NCBI RefSeq assembly: GCF_013337685.1
Contig: NZ_SUQN01000001.1
Location: 737,229-801,228, forward strand
Direction: 5' to 3'
DNA length: 64,000 nucleotides
Source of the DNA: Citrobacter gillenii
GTDB taxonomy: Bacteria; Pseudomonadota; Gammaproteobacteria; Enterobacterales; Enterobacteriaceae
Below are positions 9,152 through 18,271 of this stretch, one piece after another. Position numbers and translations under genes: made by a program. The notes beneath the pieces are model-generated. The model made no database searches, had not been told where the DNA came from, and was given only the letters and a program-made list of their open reading frames with translations. How positions within the stretch are numbered: position 1 is the stretch's first letter; each line of letters begins with the position of its first letter.

Positions 9152-9172
9152 AACATAGTTCAGGCTATGTTT
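9152..9172. promoter_or_regulatory. MntR box 2
   Basis: Inverted repeat AACATAG-N5-GCTATGTTT, a better match to the MntR consensus than the first copy. It ends 6 bp from the yobD stop codon. The centres of the two boxes are 42 bp apart, about four helical turns. Confidence 0.8.
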
Positions 9173-9177
9173 CTATA

Positions 9178-9636
9178 TCATTGATTTGATATGAGAAGTT
9201 TATATATTCTCTCAAGGTCGTCTATATTTCGTACGCGGATCAGCAATCGCCGATGTTCTAATTGCATCACCAGTACGCCATCTTCCGACAAATTCATCTC
9301 TTTAATCCGGCTATATTCCACCCAAACATTGGCGAAGAAAAACCCTTTCTGTTTAAAGATGATTTTTGGCGTGCGGATCCAGAACAAATATATTCCCATC
9401 AATATCAGCGCACACAATAACCAGGTAGTGAATTGCGCCCCATGGCTGGTGACGTTGTTGTAGATGAGAATCGCGATCAATCCAATGAAGATAACGCTAT
9501 CGACACGACTACGGGGCAGCAGGGGAACAGCAAGCAGAGTAGGGCCATTACGGCGGGGCATGATGAACTGATCGTAGATGGCAAACGCCAGCAGCGACAG
9601 GATAAAAAGAACCAGCACCAGGTCCGTGATAGTCAT
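9178..9636 (-). CDS. yobD: Membrane protein YobD (UPF0266)
   Basis: 152-residue inner-membrane protein with three hydrophobic helices (about residues 5-24, 47-65 and 68-88) and a soluble C-terminal domain with a PH-like DUF986 look ([24 protein letters not shown]). Full-length match to YobD of E. coli. Function unknown. It follows manZ in the same direction but is separated from it by a terminator. Confidence 0.92.
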   Translation of the reverse strand: MTITDLVLVLFILSLLAFAIYDQFIMPRRNGPTLLAVPLLPRSRVDSVIFIGLIAILIYNNVTSHGAQFTTWLLCALILMGIYLFWIRTPKIIFKQKGFFFANVWVEYSRIKEMNLSEDGVLVMQLEHRRLLIRVRNIDDLERIYKLLISNQ

Positions 9637-9656
9637 GAATCCTTAACCCTCTAAAT

Positions 9657-9683
9657 AGAAAAACCGGGAGCAGAGCCCCCGGT
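9657..9683 (-). terminator. Intrinsic terminator of manXYZ
   Basis: Read on the minus strand, ACCGGGGGCTCTGCTCCCGGT is followed by TTTTTCT. It is placed 14 bp after the manZ stop. Confidence 0.85.
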
Positions 9684-9697
9684 ATGGTATAGCAGTC

Positions 9698-10549
9698 TTA
9701 CAGGCCGAGCAGGCCGACAGCGTAACCCGCGATACCGATGACGAAGAAGCCAACGATAATCCACAGAGCGTTCACTTTCTTACGCAGCAGCCACATACAG
9801 GCGAAGGTCAGCAGCAGCGGTACCAGGCCCGGCATCAGCTGGTCAAGGATGGTCTGCACGGTGGTTACGCGAGTCTGACCATCCTGACCGGTGATGGTGG
9901 AAACCACCAGCGGGATGTTCACGTGCGTCCACTTATTCACCAAGGCCCCCATGACAAACAGGCCAAGGATTGACGCCCCCTCAGTCAGTTTCTGTAGGAA
10001 GCCGCCGCCCATATCTTTAACGATATCGACACCTTTACGATAACCGTAGGCCACACCGTAGTAGCGTGTTGCCAGACGTACCGCGTTGAACAAGATGAAG
10101 AACAACAGTGGGCCTAGCAGGCTGCCACTCATCGCGATACCCGCACCGAGGGCGGCAAATACCGGACGCACGGTACCCCAGAAGATCGGGTCACCTACGC
10201 CTGCCAGCGGACCCATCAGACCGACTTTGATACCGTTGATGGCACCATCGTCAATCTCTGCACCGTTAGCACGCTGTTCTTCCATCGCCAGCGTTACGCC
10301 AAGAACCGGTGCCGCAACATAAGGATGGGTGTTAAAGAATTCCAGGTGACGCTTAATAGCCTGCTTACGCGCGTCGTTGTTCTCCGGGTACAAACGGCGA
10401 ATTGCCGGTATCATGGAGAAGCAAAAACCCAGCGCCTGCATACGTTCGAAGTTCCATGAACCCTGGAACAGGTTAGAACGAAGGAACACGCCACGAATGT
10501 CACTCGGAGTGAGTTTTTTCTCGGTGGTAGTTTTAGTCATATCAACCAT
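9698..10549 (-). CDS. manZ: Mannose PTS enzyme IID (ManZ)
   Basis: 283-residue IID membrane subunit of the mannose/glucose/glucosamine phosphotransferase system. Family signature LMGPLAGVGDPIFWGTVRPV lies in the middle; hydrophobic helices at the C terminus (LVPLLLTFACMWLLR, IIVGFFVIGIAGYA). An in-frame GTG three codons upstream (MSEMVDM) is possible, but AGGTGAG then sits on top of it, so the ATG with this ribosome site is preferred. Third gene of manXYZ. E. coli ManYZ also serves as the route for lambda DNA entry. Confidence 0.97.
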   Translation of the reverse strand: MVDMTKTTTEKKLTPSDIRGVFLRSNLFQGSWNFERMQALGFCFSMIPAIRRLYPENNDARKQAIKRHLEFFNTHPYVAAPVLGVTLAMEEQRANGAEIDDGAINGIKVGLMGPLAGVGDPIFWGTVRPVFAALGAGIAMSGSLLGPLLFFILFNAVRLATRYYGVAYGYRKGVDIVKDMGGGFLQKLTEGASILGLFVMGALVNKWTHVNIPLVVSTITGQDGQTRVTTVQTILDQLMPGLVPLLLTFACMWLLRKKVNALWIIVGFFVIGIAGYAVGLLGL

Positions 10550-10561
10550 TTCGCTCACCTG

Positions 10562-11362
10562 CTAGTCCAGTTCGTTATCAAGGTCATTGTTGCCAGCAGC
10601 TTGCGCTGGCGCACCCGCTACGCGGTTATATTTCGGGCTCAGCTGAATGTAGAGGATGGCCATAACTGCGCCAATCACACCCAGTGCAACCAGGTTAAAG
10701 TTGGTAAATGCCGCGGTGACGAAACCGAGGTAGAAGAACGGCATCAGGTAGCCTGCGCGCATCATGTTGATGACCATCGCATAACCCACGACGACGATCA
10801 TACCGCCCGCGATGTTCAGGCCGCCGGTGACCACTTCAGGGATGGCGTTGAGCAGGCCCTGGACTTCACTGGTGCCGACAGAAATCGCCACGATAACCGC
10901 AGGGATCGCGATACGCATTGCTTGCAGGAACAGCGAGGACACATGCAGCCAGGAGAGCGCCGTCAAGTTGCCGCTCTCAGCAGCCTTATCCGCAGCGTGC
11001 TGGAAGGCGACGGTGATGGTACGAACGATGATAGTCAGAACCTGGCCAGCTGCTGCCAGCGGGATAGCCAGCGCGATACCGGCACCGATGCTTTGGTGAC
11101 CTGCGATAACCAGAACGGTAGAAATAATTGAGGCCAGTGCGGCATCTGGTGCAACGGCGGCACCGATGTTCATCCAACCCAGCGCGATCATTTCCAGGGT
11201 ACCACCGATGATAATACCGGTTTTCATGTCCCCGAGAACGGCGCCAATCAGCGTACAGGCCACCAACGGACGGTGGAACTGAAATTCATCGAGTACCGAC
11301 TCCATACCCGCGATACATGCGACGATGAACACCAGCACAATCTGAAGAGTGGTAATCTCCAT
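10562..11362 (-). CDS. manY: Mannose PTS enzyme IIC (ManY)
   Basis: 266-residue IIC permease subunit. The signature region GTLEMIALGWMNIGAAVAPDAALASI lies near residue 55, and the chain is hydrophobic throughout. It forms the translocation channel with ManZ. Start after AGGAGAAGTACA. It is 12 bp from manZ and 58 bp after manX; this gap carries no clear terminator, so one transcript is expected. Confidence 0.97.
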   Translation of the reverse strand: MEITTLQIVLVFIVACIAGMESVLDEFQFHRPLVACTLIGAVLGDMKTGIIIGGTLEMIALGWMNIGAAVAPDAALASIISTVLVIAGHQSIGAGIALAIPLAAAGQVLTIIVRTITVAFQHAADKAAESGNLTALSWLHVSSLFLQAMRIAIPAVIVAISVGTSEVQGLLNAIPEVVTGGLNIAGGMIVVVGYAMVINMMRAGYLMPFFYLGFVTAAFTNFNLVALGVIGAVMAILYIQLSPKYNRVAGAPAQAAGNNDLDNELD

Positions 11363-11420
11363 TGTACTTCTCCTATTGCTATACAGACTTAAGTGTGAAA
11401 ACTAAGTAAATGCCAGCGGG

Positions 11421-12383
11421 TTATTTCGCTTTGGCAATCAAATCCATCATTTTCAGTTTCTGATCGGTAGAAACCTTACGGGCTTCGAGTTCAATGCCGC
11501 GTGCGTTGAGTTTCTTGAAGGCTTCGATGTCTTTTTCATCAACGGAAATCGCGTTGTTAACCTGCGTTTTACCCTGACGGAAAGCCATGCCACCAATGTT
11601 TACCGAGGTGATTTTTACGCCACCTTCCACGACACGTTCAACATCGGTCGGGTTGGTGAACAGCAGCATCACACGATCGCCTGCATATTTCGGGTTGTTG
11701 TAGACGCGGATCATTTTCGCGACATCCACCACGTGCGCCGTTACGCCTGGAGGCGCAACCTGCGTCAACAGCGTTTTACGCACCGTATCTGCGGCAACTT
11801 CATCGCTGACGACGATAATGCGCGTGACGTTGGTTTCTTTGGTCCAGCGGGTGGCTACCTGACCGTGGATTAAGCGGTCATCGATGCGTGCGAGGCCGAT
11901 GTGCATATAATCGTTCGGACCCATCGGTTTAGCCGGTGCCGCTGCTTTTGCTGCAGCAACTGGGGCCGGAGCGGCTTTTTCTACCGGTTTTGCTTTCAGC
12001 GCTTTCACGCCTTCGCTACCGGTTTCTACTGCCAGTGCGACTAATTCATCAAAGCTTGGGTTGTCATCACGCGCCATAAAGGTTTCGACCAGCATGGGAA
12101 TGTTCACGCCAGCGATCACTTCGTAATGCTCTTTGTCGACGACAATGCGGCTCGCAGCGTTGAACGGGCTGCCTCCCCATGTATCAACGAGAAATAGCAC
12201 GCCTTTACTGGTATCGAGTTTTGCCAACTGAGCGTTGTACTTTTCGATCAGCGTTTCAGCATTTTCGCCTGGAACGAAATCGATCCAGCCGACGTTTTCC
12301 TGCTCGCCTAACAGCATTTCTGCTGTTTTAAGTAACTGCTCTGCAGCCCAACCATGTGTGCCTATTACAATAGCAATGGTCAC
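11421..12383 (-). CDS. manX: Mannose PTS enzyme IIAB (ManX)
   Basis: 320-residue soluble phosphoryl carrier. The IIA domain (residues 1-130) has phosphorylation site H10 in IGTHGWA. An Ala/Pro-rich hinge (about 134-155, KPVEKAAPAPVAAAKAA) leads to the IIB domain with the second site H173 in RLIHGQVATRW. E. coli ManX is 323 residues; the small difference falls in the hinge. The upstream region carries a Mlc-like palindrome and a CRP-like site, in agreement with the known Mlc/CRP control of this operon. Confidence 0.97.
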   Translation of the reverse strand: MTIAIVIGTHGWAAEQLLKTAEMLLGEQENVGWIDFVPGENAETLIEKYNAQLAKLDTSKGVLFLVDTWGGSPFNAASRIVVDKEHYEVIAGVNIPMLVETFMARDDNPSFDELVALAVETGSEGVKALKAKPVEKAAPAPVAAAKAAAPAKPMGPNDYMHIGLARIDDRLIHGQVATRWTKETNVTRIIVVSDEVAADTVRKTLLTQVAPPGVTAHVVDVAKMIRVYNNPKYAGDRVMLLFTNPTDVERVVEGGVKITSVNIGGMAFRQGKTQVNNAISVDEKDIEAFKKLNARGIELEARKVSTDQKLKMMDLIAKAK

Positions 12384-12497
12384 TTGCTACCTCCTTTATT
12401 ATCGTTAACACATCGACAACGAGATGTATTTTGAATCGTCGTCCGCAAGCGAATCGATTCAGATAAGGGTTACAATGAAAAACCTATGATTTTCGTG

Positions 12498-12526
12498 AAT
12501 TATTTTAGATATCGAAAAAAATAATT
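12498..12526. promoter_or_regulatory. Mlc-type operator upstream of manX
   Basis: Perfect 9-bp inverted repeat AATTATTTT/AAAATAATT separated by 11 bp. This fits the Mlc/NagC operator form (TTATTTT arms). It lies 115-143 bp upstream of the manX start. Mlc is the known repressor of manXYZ; NagC recognises nearly the same sequence and cannot be excluded. Confidence 0.65.
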
Positions 12527-12547
12527 TATGTGATGAAGATCCGTAAT
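12526..12547. promoter_or_regulatory. Possible CRP site upstream of manX
   Basis: TGTGA-N6-TCCGT: one perfect half-site and one poor half-site directly beside the Mlc-type palindrome. Supported mainly by the known CRP dependence of manXYZ. Confidence 0.35.
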
Positions 12548-12843
12548 TTAACTTCCGATTAAAAGAAATTTCGAAGAGTAAAATATCTCCGACACAACTT
12601 ATTGCAAAGGAAGGTAAATCTTTGCTAAAAACCGGTTGTGTCTGTTATGTTTAGCATATATTTAATTAATCAGGAGTATAGGGCAGTAGCCCACCGTATG
12701 GATCGTCACCGACGTCATTTCACCTCGAGGCCGCTTAGCGCCTGTCAGTTTGGCACTTTTTGCCACACACTTTATCTGCATATTGCTTCAACGCCTGAGA
12801 TGTCCAGGGCGCAGTTTAGCCATTCTTTGAGCAGGAGCTTGTC

Positions 12844-14403
12844 ATGGAATTCTTAATGGACCCGCAGATTTGGGTGGGTTTGCTCACGCTTGTTGTTCTC
12901 GAAATTGTTCTGGGTATTGATAACCTGGTCTTTATTGCGATTCTGGCCGATAAGCTGCCGCCTAAACAGCGGGATAAAGCGCGTCTGATCGGGTTGTCGC
13001 TGGCGCTGATTATGCGTTTGGCACTGCTGTCCGTGATCTCGTGGATGGTGACGCTGACGAAACCGCTGTTCACGGTGATGGACTATTCGTTCTCGGGGCG
13101 TGACCTGATTATGCTGCTGGGAGGTATCTTCCTGTTGTTCAAGGCTACCACCGAACTGCATGAGCGGCTGGAAAACCGTGAGCATGATACCGGCCAGTCA
13201 AAAGGCTATGCGAGCTTTTGGGTTGTCGTGACGCAGATTGTGATCCTCGATGCGGTCTTCTCCCTGGATGCGGTGATTACAGCCGTCGGTATGGTGAACC
13301 ACCTGCCGGTAATGATGGCGGCGGTGGTGATTGCGATGGCGGTGATGCTGTTGGCGTCCAAGCCACTGACGCGATTCGTGAACCAACATCCGACGGTCGT
13401 GGTGCTGTGTCTGAGCTTCTTGTTGATGATCGGTTTGAGCCTGGTAGCCGAAGGGTTTGGCTTCCACATTCCGAAAGGTTATCTGTACGCTGCGATCGGC
13501 TTCTCGATTATTATCGAACTGTTTAACCAGATTGCTCGTCGTAACTTTATTCGCCACCAGTCGACGCTGCCGCTGCGTGCACGTACCGCCGAGGCCATTG
13601 TGCGCCTGATGGGCGGTAAACGTCAGGCCGGTGTGCAGATGGAGTCTGATAACCCGGTGCCGGTACCCGTTCCGGAAGGGGCATTTGTTGAAGAAGAACG
13701 CTATATGATCAACGGCGTGCTGTCGCTGGCCTCACGTTCTTTGCGCGGCATTATGACGCCGCGTGGCGAAATCAGCTGGGTGGATGCAGATCTGAGCGTG
13801 GCAGAAATTCGTGAACAGCTGCTCTCTTCCCCACACAGCCTGTTCCCGGTGTGTCGTGGTGAACTGGACGAAATTATCGGTATCGTGCGGGCAAAAGAAC
13901 TGTTGGTGGCCCTCGAAGACGGCGTAGATGTGGCAGCAATTGCCTCAGCGTCACCGGCCATCGTGGTCCCAGAAACGCTGGATCCGATTAATCTGTTGGG
14001 CGTGTTGCGTCGTGCCCGTGGCAGCTTCGTTATCGTTACTAACGAATTTGGCGTTGTTCAGGGTCTGGTGACCCCGCTGGATGTTCTGGAAGCCATTGCC
14101 GGTGAGTTCCCGGATGCTGATGAAACACCGGAAATCATCGCCGATGCGGGTGGCTGGCTGGTTAAAGGCGGCACCGATCTGCACGCTCTGCAGCAGGCGC
14201 TTGACGTTGATACGCTGGTGGACGAAGACGAAGACATTGCGACGGTGGCGGGGCTGGTTATCGCGGCTAACGGTCACATTCCGCGTGTTGGCGATGTGAT
14301 TGAGGTTGCACCGCTAAGCATCACCATTGTCGAAGCGAACGACTATCGTGTGGATCTCGTTCGTATTGTTAAAGAGCAATCCGCTCACCACGAAGACGAA
14401 TAA
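12844..14403 (+). CDS. yoaE: TerC-family membrane protein with CBS and CorC_HlyC domains (YoaE)
   Basis: 519-residue inner-membrane protein. The N-terminal half is a TerC domain of about seven helices with conserved acidic residues in [15 protein letters not shown] and [15 protein letters not shown], the likely metal-binding sites. A CBS pair follows (about residues 295-420; [16 protein letters not shown] starts it) and then a CorC_HlyC transporter-associated domain (about 435-515). Same architecture as E. coli YoaE. TerC relatives such as Alx export manganese; for YoaE this is inference. Start after GAGCAGGAGCTTGTC. It converges on pdeD with 6 bp between stops. Confidence 0.93.
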   Translation: MEFLMDPQIWVGLLTLVVLEIVLGIDNLVFIAILADKLPPKQRDKARLIGLSLALIMRLALLSVISWMVTLTKPLFTVMDYSFSGRDLIMLLGGIFLLFKATTELHERLENREHDTGQSKGYASFWVVVTQIVILDAVFSLDAVITAVGMVNHLPVMMAAVVIAMAVMLLASKPLTRFVNQHPTVVVLCLSFLLMIGLSLVAEGFGFHIPKGYLYAAIGFSIIIELFNQIARRNFIRHQSTLPLRARTAEAIVRLMGGKRQAGVQMESDNPVPVPVPEGAFVEEERYMINGVLSLASRSLRGIMTPRGEISWVDADLSVAEIREQLLSSPHSLFPVCRGELDEIIGIVRAKELLVALEDGVDVAAIASASPAIVVPETLDPINLLGVLRRARGSFVIVTNEFGVVQGLVTPLDVLEAIAGEFPDADETPEIIADAGGWLVKGGTDLHALQQALDVDTLVDEDEDIATVAGLVIAANGHIPRVGDVIEVAPLSITIVEANDYRVDLVRIVKEQSAHHEDE

Positions 14404-14409
14404 TTTGAC

Positions 14410-16011
14410 CTACCGAAACGGCATAGCAGGCATGATATGCCCGTTATGCCGGGCGGGTGGTGGTGTACTACTGCCCGCCAGCCATTGAGGAAAATCGCGC
14501 AGCGGCATCGGCTTGGCATACAGAAATCCCTGCAATACATTCACGCCATGTCGCCGTAAATGCTGGGCCTGCGCCTGCGTTTCAACCCCTTCAGCTACCA
14601 GTTCAATATTCAGTTTTTTCCCCAGTGCGATGATGATGTCAGTAACGGTCGAATTGACGGCATCAGTCCCGATCGCAGAGGTAAAGGATTTATCAATCTT
14701 CAGTACATCCGGGCGCAACTTTTCCAGCCACGAGAGCGAGCTGTTGCCGGTACCGAAATCGTCAATGGCCAGTTTTACCCCCAGCCGGTGAAGTTCATGC
14801 ACCAGTCGATAATCGACATCCAGTAGTGCGTCGCGCTCGGTCAGTTCAATCACCAGTTGCTGGATGGGATGCTGACTGAACCAGTACTGATTAAGGTCTT
14901 TTAACAACATACCGTCACGAAAATGGCTGGCGGCGACGTTGATACCGATATGAAACTGGCTGCTCATTGGGAAAACGTGCCGTTGCTGAATGGTTTCTGC
15001 GATGACGTGACGAGTCAGGGGGACAATCAGATTGTGCTCTTCCGCGATAGGGATGAACACTTCAGGTGAAATCCAGCCTTGGCGCGGGTTATTCCAGCGT
15101 AAGAGAATTTCAACGCCCGTACACTGCTGGGTGCTGGCGTTCAGTAGTGGCTGGCAAAATAGCTCAAACTCCCGCTCGGCGAGGGCCAGATTAATCTCCC
15201 AAGAAAAACTCATTCTGTTAGCGGTCGCCAGCCAGGCCAGATACCCGACTAATAAGCTGAGCATGACCGCTAACGGTAACTGGGTGGGCAGGTGTCTTAA
15301 CGCCAGTTCGCTGGCTCCTGGTCCGCTGACGCTGATGGCAAAGGGGAAATGTTGTGATGAAAGTTGGTAGCGTTGTTCGCCGTCACTCTCCGGTAGCTTG
15401 TCGACGACGCCTTGTCCGTACAGCAGATGCCGCTTACCGATGGTTAAACTGGCATGTGTAATTTGCGGAGGCTGTGGTTCAAGCAGCATGCCCGACAATA
15501 ATTCAATATTGACGATCTCCAGCACCCCATCTTCGCCATTGGCAGACGACGGATACCATTGCGTCAGAATAGGGCTACCCTTAATGAGCGAATGATCGGT
15601 GGATAACAGTAGCTGTGGCTCGCGGCTGGGCAATTCAGGTTGCAACTGCTTGATGGGCACATTGCGATAGCCAAATATACTCGAACAATAGAGGATGCCA
15701 CCCTGAACCAGGTTAATAGAGCGCACGGTTTGCAGTCTGGCGGCATGCTTGCTCAGGGCTAAACGCGCCACCGAGCAGGGCAGGCCAATTAACGGCAGCA
15801 GCACATCGCGTCCGGTCCGCAACGGCAGCAGGATATCATCCAGCTGTTCTACAGCATGGTTAGCGAACGTGACGGTGGAGTGATGATTTAAATTACGCTC
15901 CGAAATAAATCGGACAGATAATGTAAGAATGAGCGTCAGTAGTGCACAAACTGTGCAGACGATTAAGCGATTACGGCGATAATTTTTGATGATCCGTTGT
16001 GCTGTTTGCAT
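14410..16011 (-). CDS. pdeD: Cyclic-di-GMP phosphodiesterase PdeD (CSS-EAL)
   Basis: 533-residue membrane enzyme. Helix at about 16-35, then a periplasmic CSS domain (contains YCSSIFGY near residue 110) whose cysteines are redox-controlled in this family, a second helix at about 250-268, and a C-terminal EAL domain. Catalytic motifs are present: EILLRW (EAL variant), NVAAS, IELTER, IDDFGTG and EGVETQ, so the domain should be active. Corresponds to E. coli YoaD/PdeD, which hydrolyses c-di-GMP to pGpG. Confidence 0.93.
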   Translation of the reverse strand: MQTAQRIIKNYRRNRLIVCTVCALLTLILTLSVRFISERNLNHHSTVTFANHAVEQLDDILLPLRTGRDVLLPLIGLPCSVARLALSKHAARLQTVRSINLVQGGILYCSSIFGYRNVPIKQLQPELPSREPQLLLSTDHSLIKGSPILTQWYPSSANGEDGVLEIVNIELLSGMLLEPQPPQITHASLTIGKRHLLYGQGVVDKLPESDGEQRYQLSSQHFPFAISVSGPGASELALRHLPTQLPLAVMLSLLVGYLAWLATANRMSFSWEINLALAEREFELFCQPLLNASTQQCTGVEILLRWNNPRQGWISPEVFIPIAEEHNLIVPLTRHVIAETIQQRHVFPMSSQFHIGINVAASHFRDGMLLKDLNQYWFSQHPIQQLVIELTERDALLDVDYRLVHELHRLGVKLAIDDFGTGNSSLSWLEKLRPDVLKIDKSFTSAIGTDAVNSTVTDIIIALGKKLNIELVAEGVETQAQAQHLRRHGVNVLQGFLYAKPMPLRDFPQWLAGSSTPPPARHNGHIMPAMPFR

Positions 16012-16107
16012 GCGGGCCGCCCGATAAGCCGTTGGTCACAGAAGCCAACAGCAACAGAGCAAGTGTAGTGGGGAAAATTACCGTAGACGAGGGAGGGGAA
16101 GCAAATT

Positions 16108-16130
16108 CGCCCATCCGTCGCAGATGGGCG
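16108..16130 (-). terminator. Possible terminator after sdaA side / upstream of sdaA stop region
   Basis: CGCCCATC/GATGGGCG stem with a 7-base loop, 12 bp after the sdaA stop on the minus strand. The tail is AATTTGC rather than a T-run, so activity as an intrinsic terminator is uncertain. Confidence 0.35.
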
Positions 16131-16141
16131 AAAATTAAGTA

Positions 16142-17506
16142 TTAGTCACACTGAACTTTGATCGCCAGGCCGCCGCGGGAGGTTTCGCGGTATTTGGCGT
16201 TCATGTCCTTGCCGGTTTCGTACATGGTCTCGATGACTTTATCCAGCGAGACGCGCGGGGCGCTGGTACGACGCATGGCCATACGTGCCGCGTTGATCGC
16301 CTTCACGGAAGCAATGGCGTTACGCTCAATGCACGGCACCTGGACCTGTCCGGCAACCGGATCGCAGGTTAAGCCGAGGTTGTGTTCCATACCGATTTCG
16401 GCAGCCACACATACCTGCTCCGGGCTCGCACCCAGTAACTCTGCCAGACCTGCTGCGGCCATAGAACATGCCACACCGACTTCGCCCTGGCAGCCCACTT
16501 CTGCGCCAGAGATAGAGGCATTCATTTTGTACAGCGCGCCAATTGCACCGGCCGCCAGGAAATAGCGGGTATAGATATCCGGGCTGACGGGCTCAATGAA
16601 GTGATCGTAATAAGCCAGAACCGCAGGCACGATGCCGCAAGCACCGTTGGTCGGCGCTGTCACAACGCGACCACCCGCAGCGTTCTCTTCGTTTACGGCC
16701 AGCGCAAACATGTTCACCCAGTCGATCACGTTCATCGGATCGTTGGAGAGTTTGTCGCTGGAGACCAGCATACGACGCAGGGCAGAGGCACGACGAGGCA
16801 CGCGCAGCGGCCCCGGCAGAATGCCTTCGGTGTTCATCCCACGATCGATACAGGCCTGCATGGTTTGCCAGACGTTACCAAAATACTCTTCAATTTCTTT
16901 TTTGCTGTGCAGCGCAAGTTCGTTCTGCATCACCATGCCAGAAAGCGACAGACCGGTGCTGTTGCAGTACTCCAGCATTTCAGCGGCAGATTTGAACGGA
17001 TAAGGTACGCTGACCTCATTCGCCGCGTCCTGACCAAAGTGTTCTTCATCAACGATGAAACCACCGCCAATGGAATAATATGTTTTGCTGTAAACAACGG
17101 TGTCACCGTTGTAGGCATGAATTTGCATACCGTTTTCATGCAGCGACAGGTTGCTGTTGCGAAAACGCATGCCGTCGTTTTGCGGGAAGTCGACTTCGTG
17201 TTGGCCCTGCGCAAGCAGCAGGCGTCCACGCGTTTCTACATCGCGAATAAATCCGGGAATGCTGTCGATGTCCACGGTCGCAGGCTCATAGCCTGCCAGA
17301 CCCATAATAATGGCGATATCGGTGTGGTGACCTTTACCCGTGAGCGACAGTGAACCATACACGTCGACGGCGACACGAGTAACGTTGTCCAGTAATCCTT
17401 TTTCGACCAGGTCATCGACGAACTGTTTACCCGCCTTCATAGGCCCTACGGTATGGGAAGATGAGGGACCGATCCCCACCTTAAACATGTCGAATAGACT
17501 AATCAC
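16142..17506 (-). CDS. sdaA: L-serine deaminase I (SdaA)
   Basis: 454-residue iron-sulphur L-serine dehydratase converting serine to pyruvate and ammonia. The N-terminal beta domain opens with the conserved FDMFKVGIGPSSSHTVGPM. The C-terminal alpha domain contains TNGACGIVP and the cluster cysteines in VACSMAAAG, LTCDPVAG and VPCIERN. Length equals E. coli SdaA. It has its own 183-bp upstream gap after nudL, so it is probably transcribed separately. Confidence 0.97.
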   Translation of the reverse strand: MISLFDMFKVGIGPSSSHTVGPMKAGKQFVDDLVEKGLLDNVTRVAVDVYGSLSLTGKGHHTDIAIIMGLAGYEPATVDIDSIPGFIRDVETRGRLLLAQGQHEVDFPQNDGMRFRNSNLSLHENGMQIHAYNGDTVVYSKTYYSIGGGFIVDEEHFGQDAANEVSVPYPFKSAAEMLEYCNSTGLSLSGMVMQNELALHSKKEIEEYFGNVWQTMQACIDRGMNTEGILPGPLRVPRRASALRRMLVSSDKLSNDPMNVIDWVNMFALAVNEENAAGGRVVTAPTNGACGIVPAVLAYYDHFIEPVSPDIYTRYFLAAGAIGALYKMNASISGAEVGCQGEVGVACSMAAAGLAELLGASPEQVCVAAEIGMEHNLGLTCDPVAGQVQVPCIERNAIASVKAINAARMAMRRTSAPRVSLDKVIETMYETGKDMNAKYRETSRGGLAIKVQCD

Positions 17507-17689
17507 GATAATACTCCTACAGGGCGACTGGGCTTTCCAGTAACGATGTTATAACTGCGCATAGTGTAAGAGGGAACGCGGCGATCGGCTTAACTATTCA
17601 CATGAATTAAACTAATAGATAACCGCGGTTTTACTAATGTTGTGACCGGCGTTTCAGGTTGTGTCTGCGGTGCGTAAAGATAAGTATAG

Positions 17690-18268
17690 TCAGGGCTTCA
17701 CGCCAATTTGCAGCGCCAGCTCACGAATTATCCCGGCGGTCATTCCCCAGACGAAATAATGCTCATACCAGGAAAGCCAGACGCGATGCGAGTCACCCCG
17801 GCGGTAGATATCTAAGGGGTGATAACGACCCAGATGCAACGCCTGCGCCAGCGGCATTTCGAATACTGCAGAGACTTCATCTTCACTTGCACGATAGGGC
17901 AGATTAGGTGGGATAATACCCACCACTGGCGTGACCTGAAAACCGGTGACGCTATCCACCGGCGGCAGGACGCCAATCACCTCAACGCACGAAGGGGGAA
18001 TGGCCACTTCCTCCTCGGCTTCTCGTAGCGCGGCGGCAACCAGCGACGCGTCGCTGCTGTCTACAGCTCCGCCCGGGAAGGCAACCTGTCCGGCGTGTTT
18101 ACGCAAATGCACCGAGCGTTGGGTTAACAGCAATCCCGGCTGTGGGCGGCGAACGACCGGGATCAGCACGGCGGCCTGGCGCTGGTTTAACGCTTCATGA
18201 TTGACCTGCGGGCGCAGGAGAAGAAAGCGCGATAAAAAGTCATCAAGCGTCAGGCTGCTGTTTTCCAC
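17690..18268 (-). CDS. nudL: Nudix hydrolase NudL (CoA pyrophosphatase-like)
   Basis: 192-residue Nudix protein. The Nudix box [25 protein letters not shown] lies near residue 65 with the catalytic REAEEE; the upstream [21 protein letters not shown] is typical of the CoA-pyrophosphatase (PCD1/NUDT7) subgroup. The physiological substrate is not established. It starts 3 bp after the pabB stop, so the two are cotranscribed and probably translationally coupled. Confidence 0.94.
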   Translation of the reverse strand: MENSSLTLDDFLSRFLLLRPQVNHEALNQRQAAVLIPVVRRPQPGLLLTQRSVHLRKHAGQVAFPGGAVDSSDASLVAAALREAEEEVAIPPSCVEVIGVLPPVDSVTGFQVTPVVGIIPPNLPYRASEDEVSAVFEMPLAQALHLGRYHPLDIYRRGDSHRVWLSWYEHYFVWGMTAGIIRELALQIGVKP

Positions 18269-18271
18269 GGT

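Larger units (their letters stand above)
12384..12843. other. 460-bp divergent intergenic region manX/yoaE
   Basis: The manX half holds the operator sites listed separately. The yoaE half (about 12640-12840) looks like a leader: a GGGC-AGTA-GCCC hairpin at about 12680-12691 follows AGGAGTATA, and GC-rich segments run up to the start codon. No supported gene. An open frame from a GTG at 12638 runs into yoaE in another frame and lacks coding character. Confidence 0.4.

Noticed and set aside
10601..11131. 176-codon plus-strand frame opposite manY
   Set aside because: Antisense to a well-conserved gene, His/Asp/Arg-rich composition, no start signal.
12638..12856. 72-codon open frame from GTG upstream of yoaE
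   Set aside because: No ribosome site, overlaps the yoaE start in another frame, and no protein-like composition or recognisable similarity.
16601..17353. 250-codon plus-strand frame opposite sdaA
   Set aside because: Antisense shadow caused by GC-biased codon use in sdaA; no ribosome site or known family.
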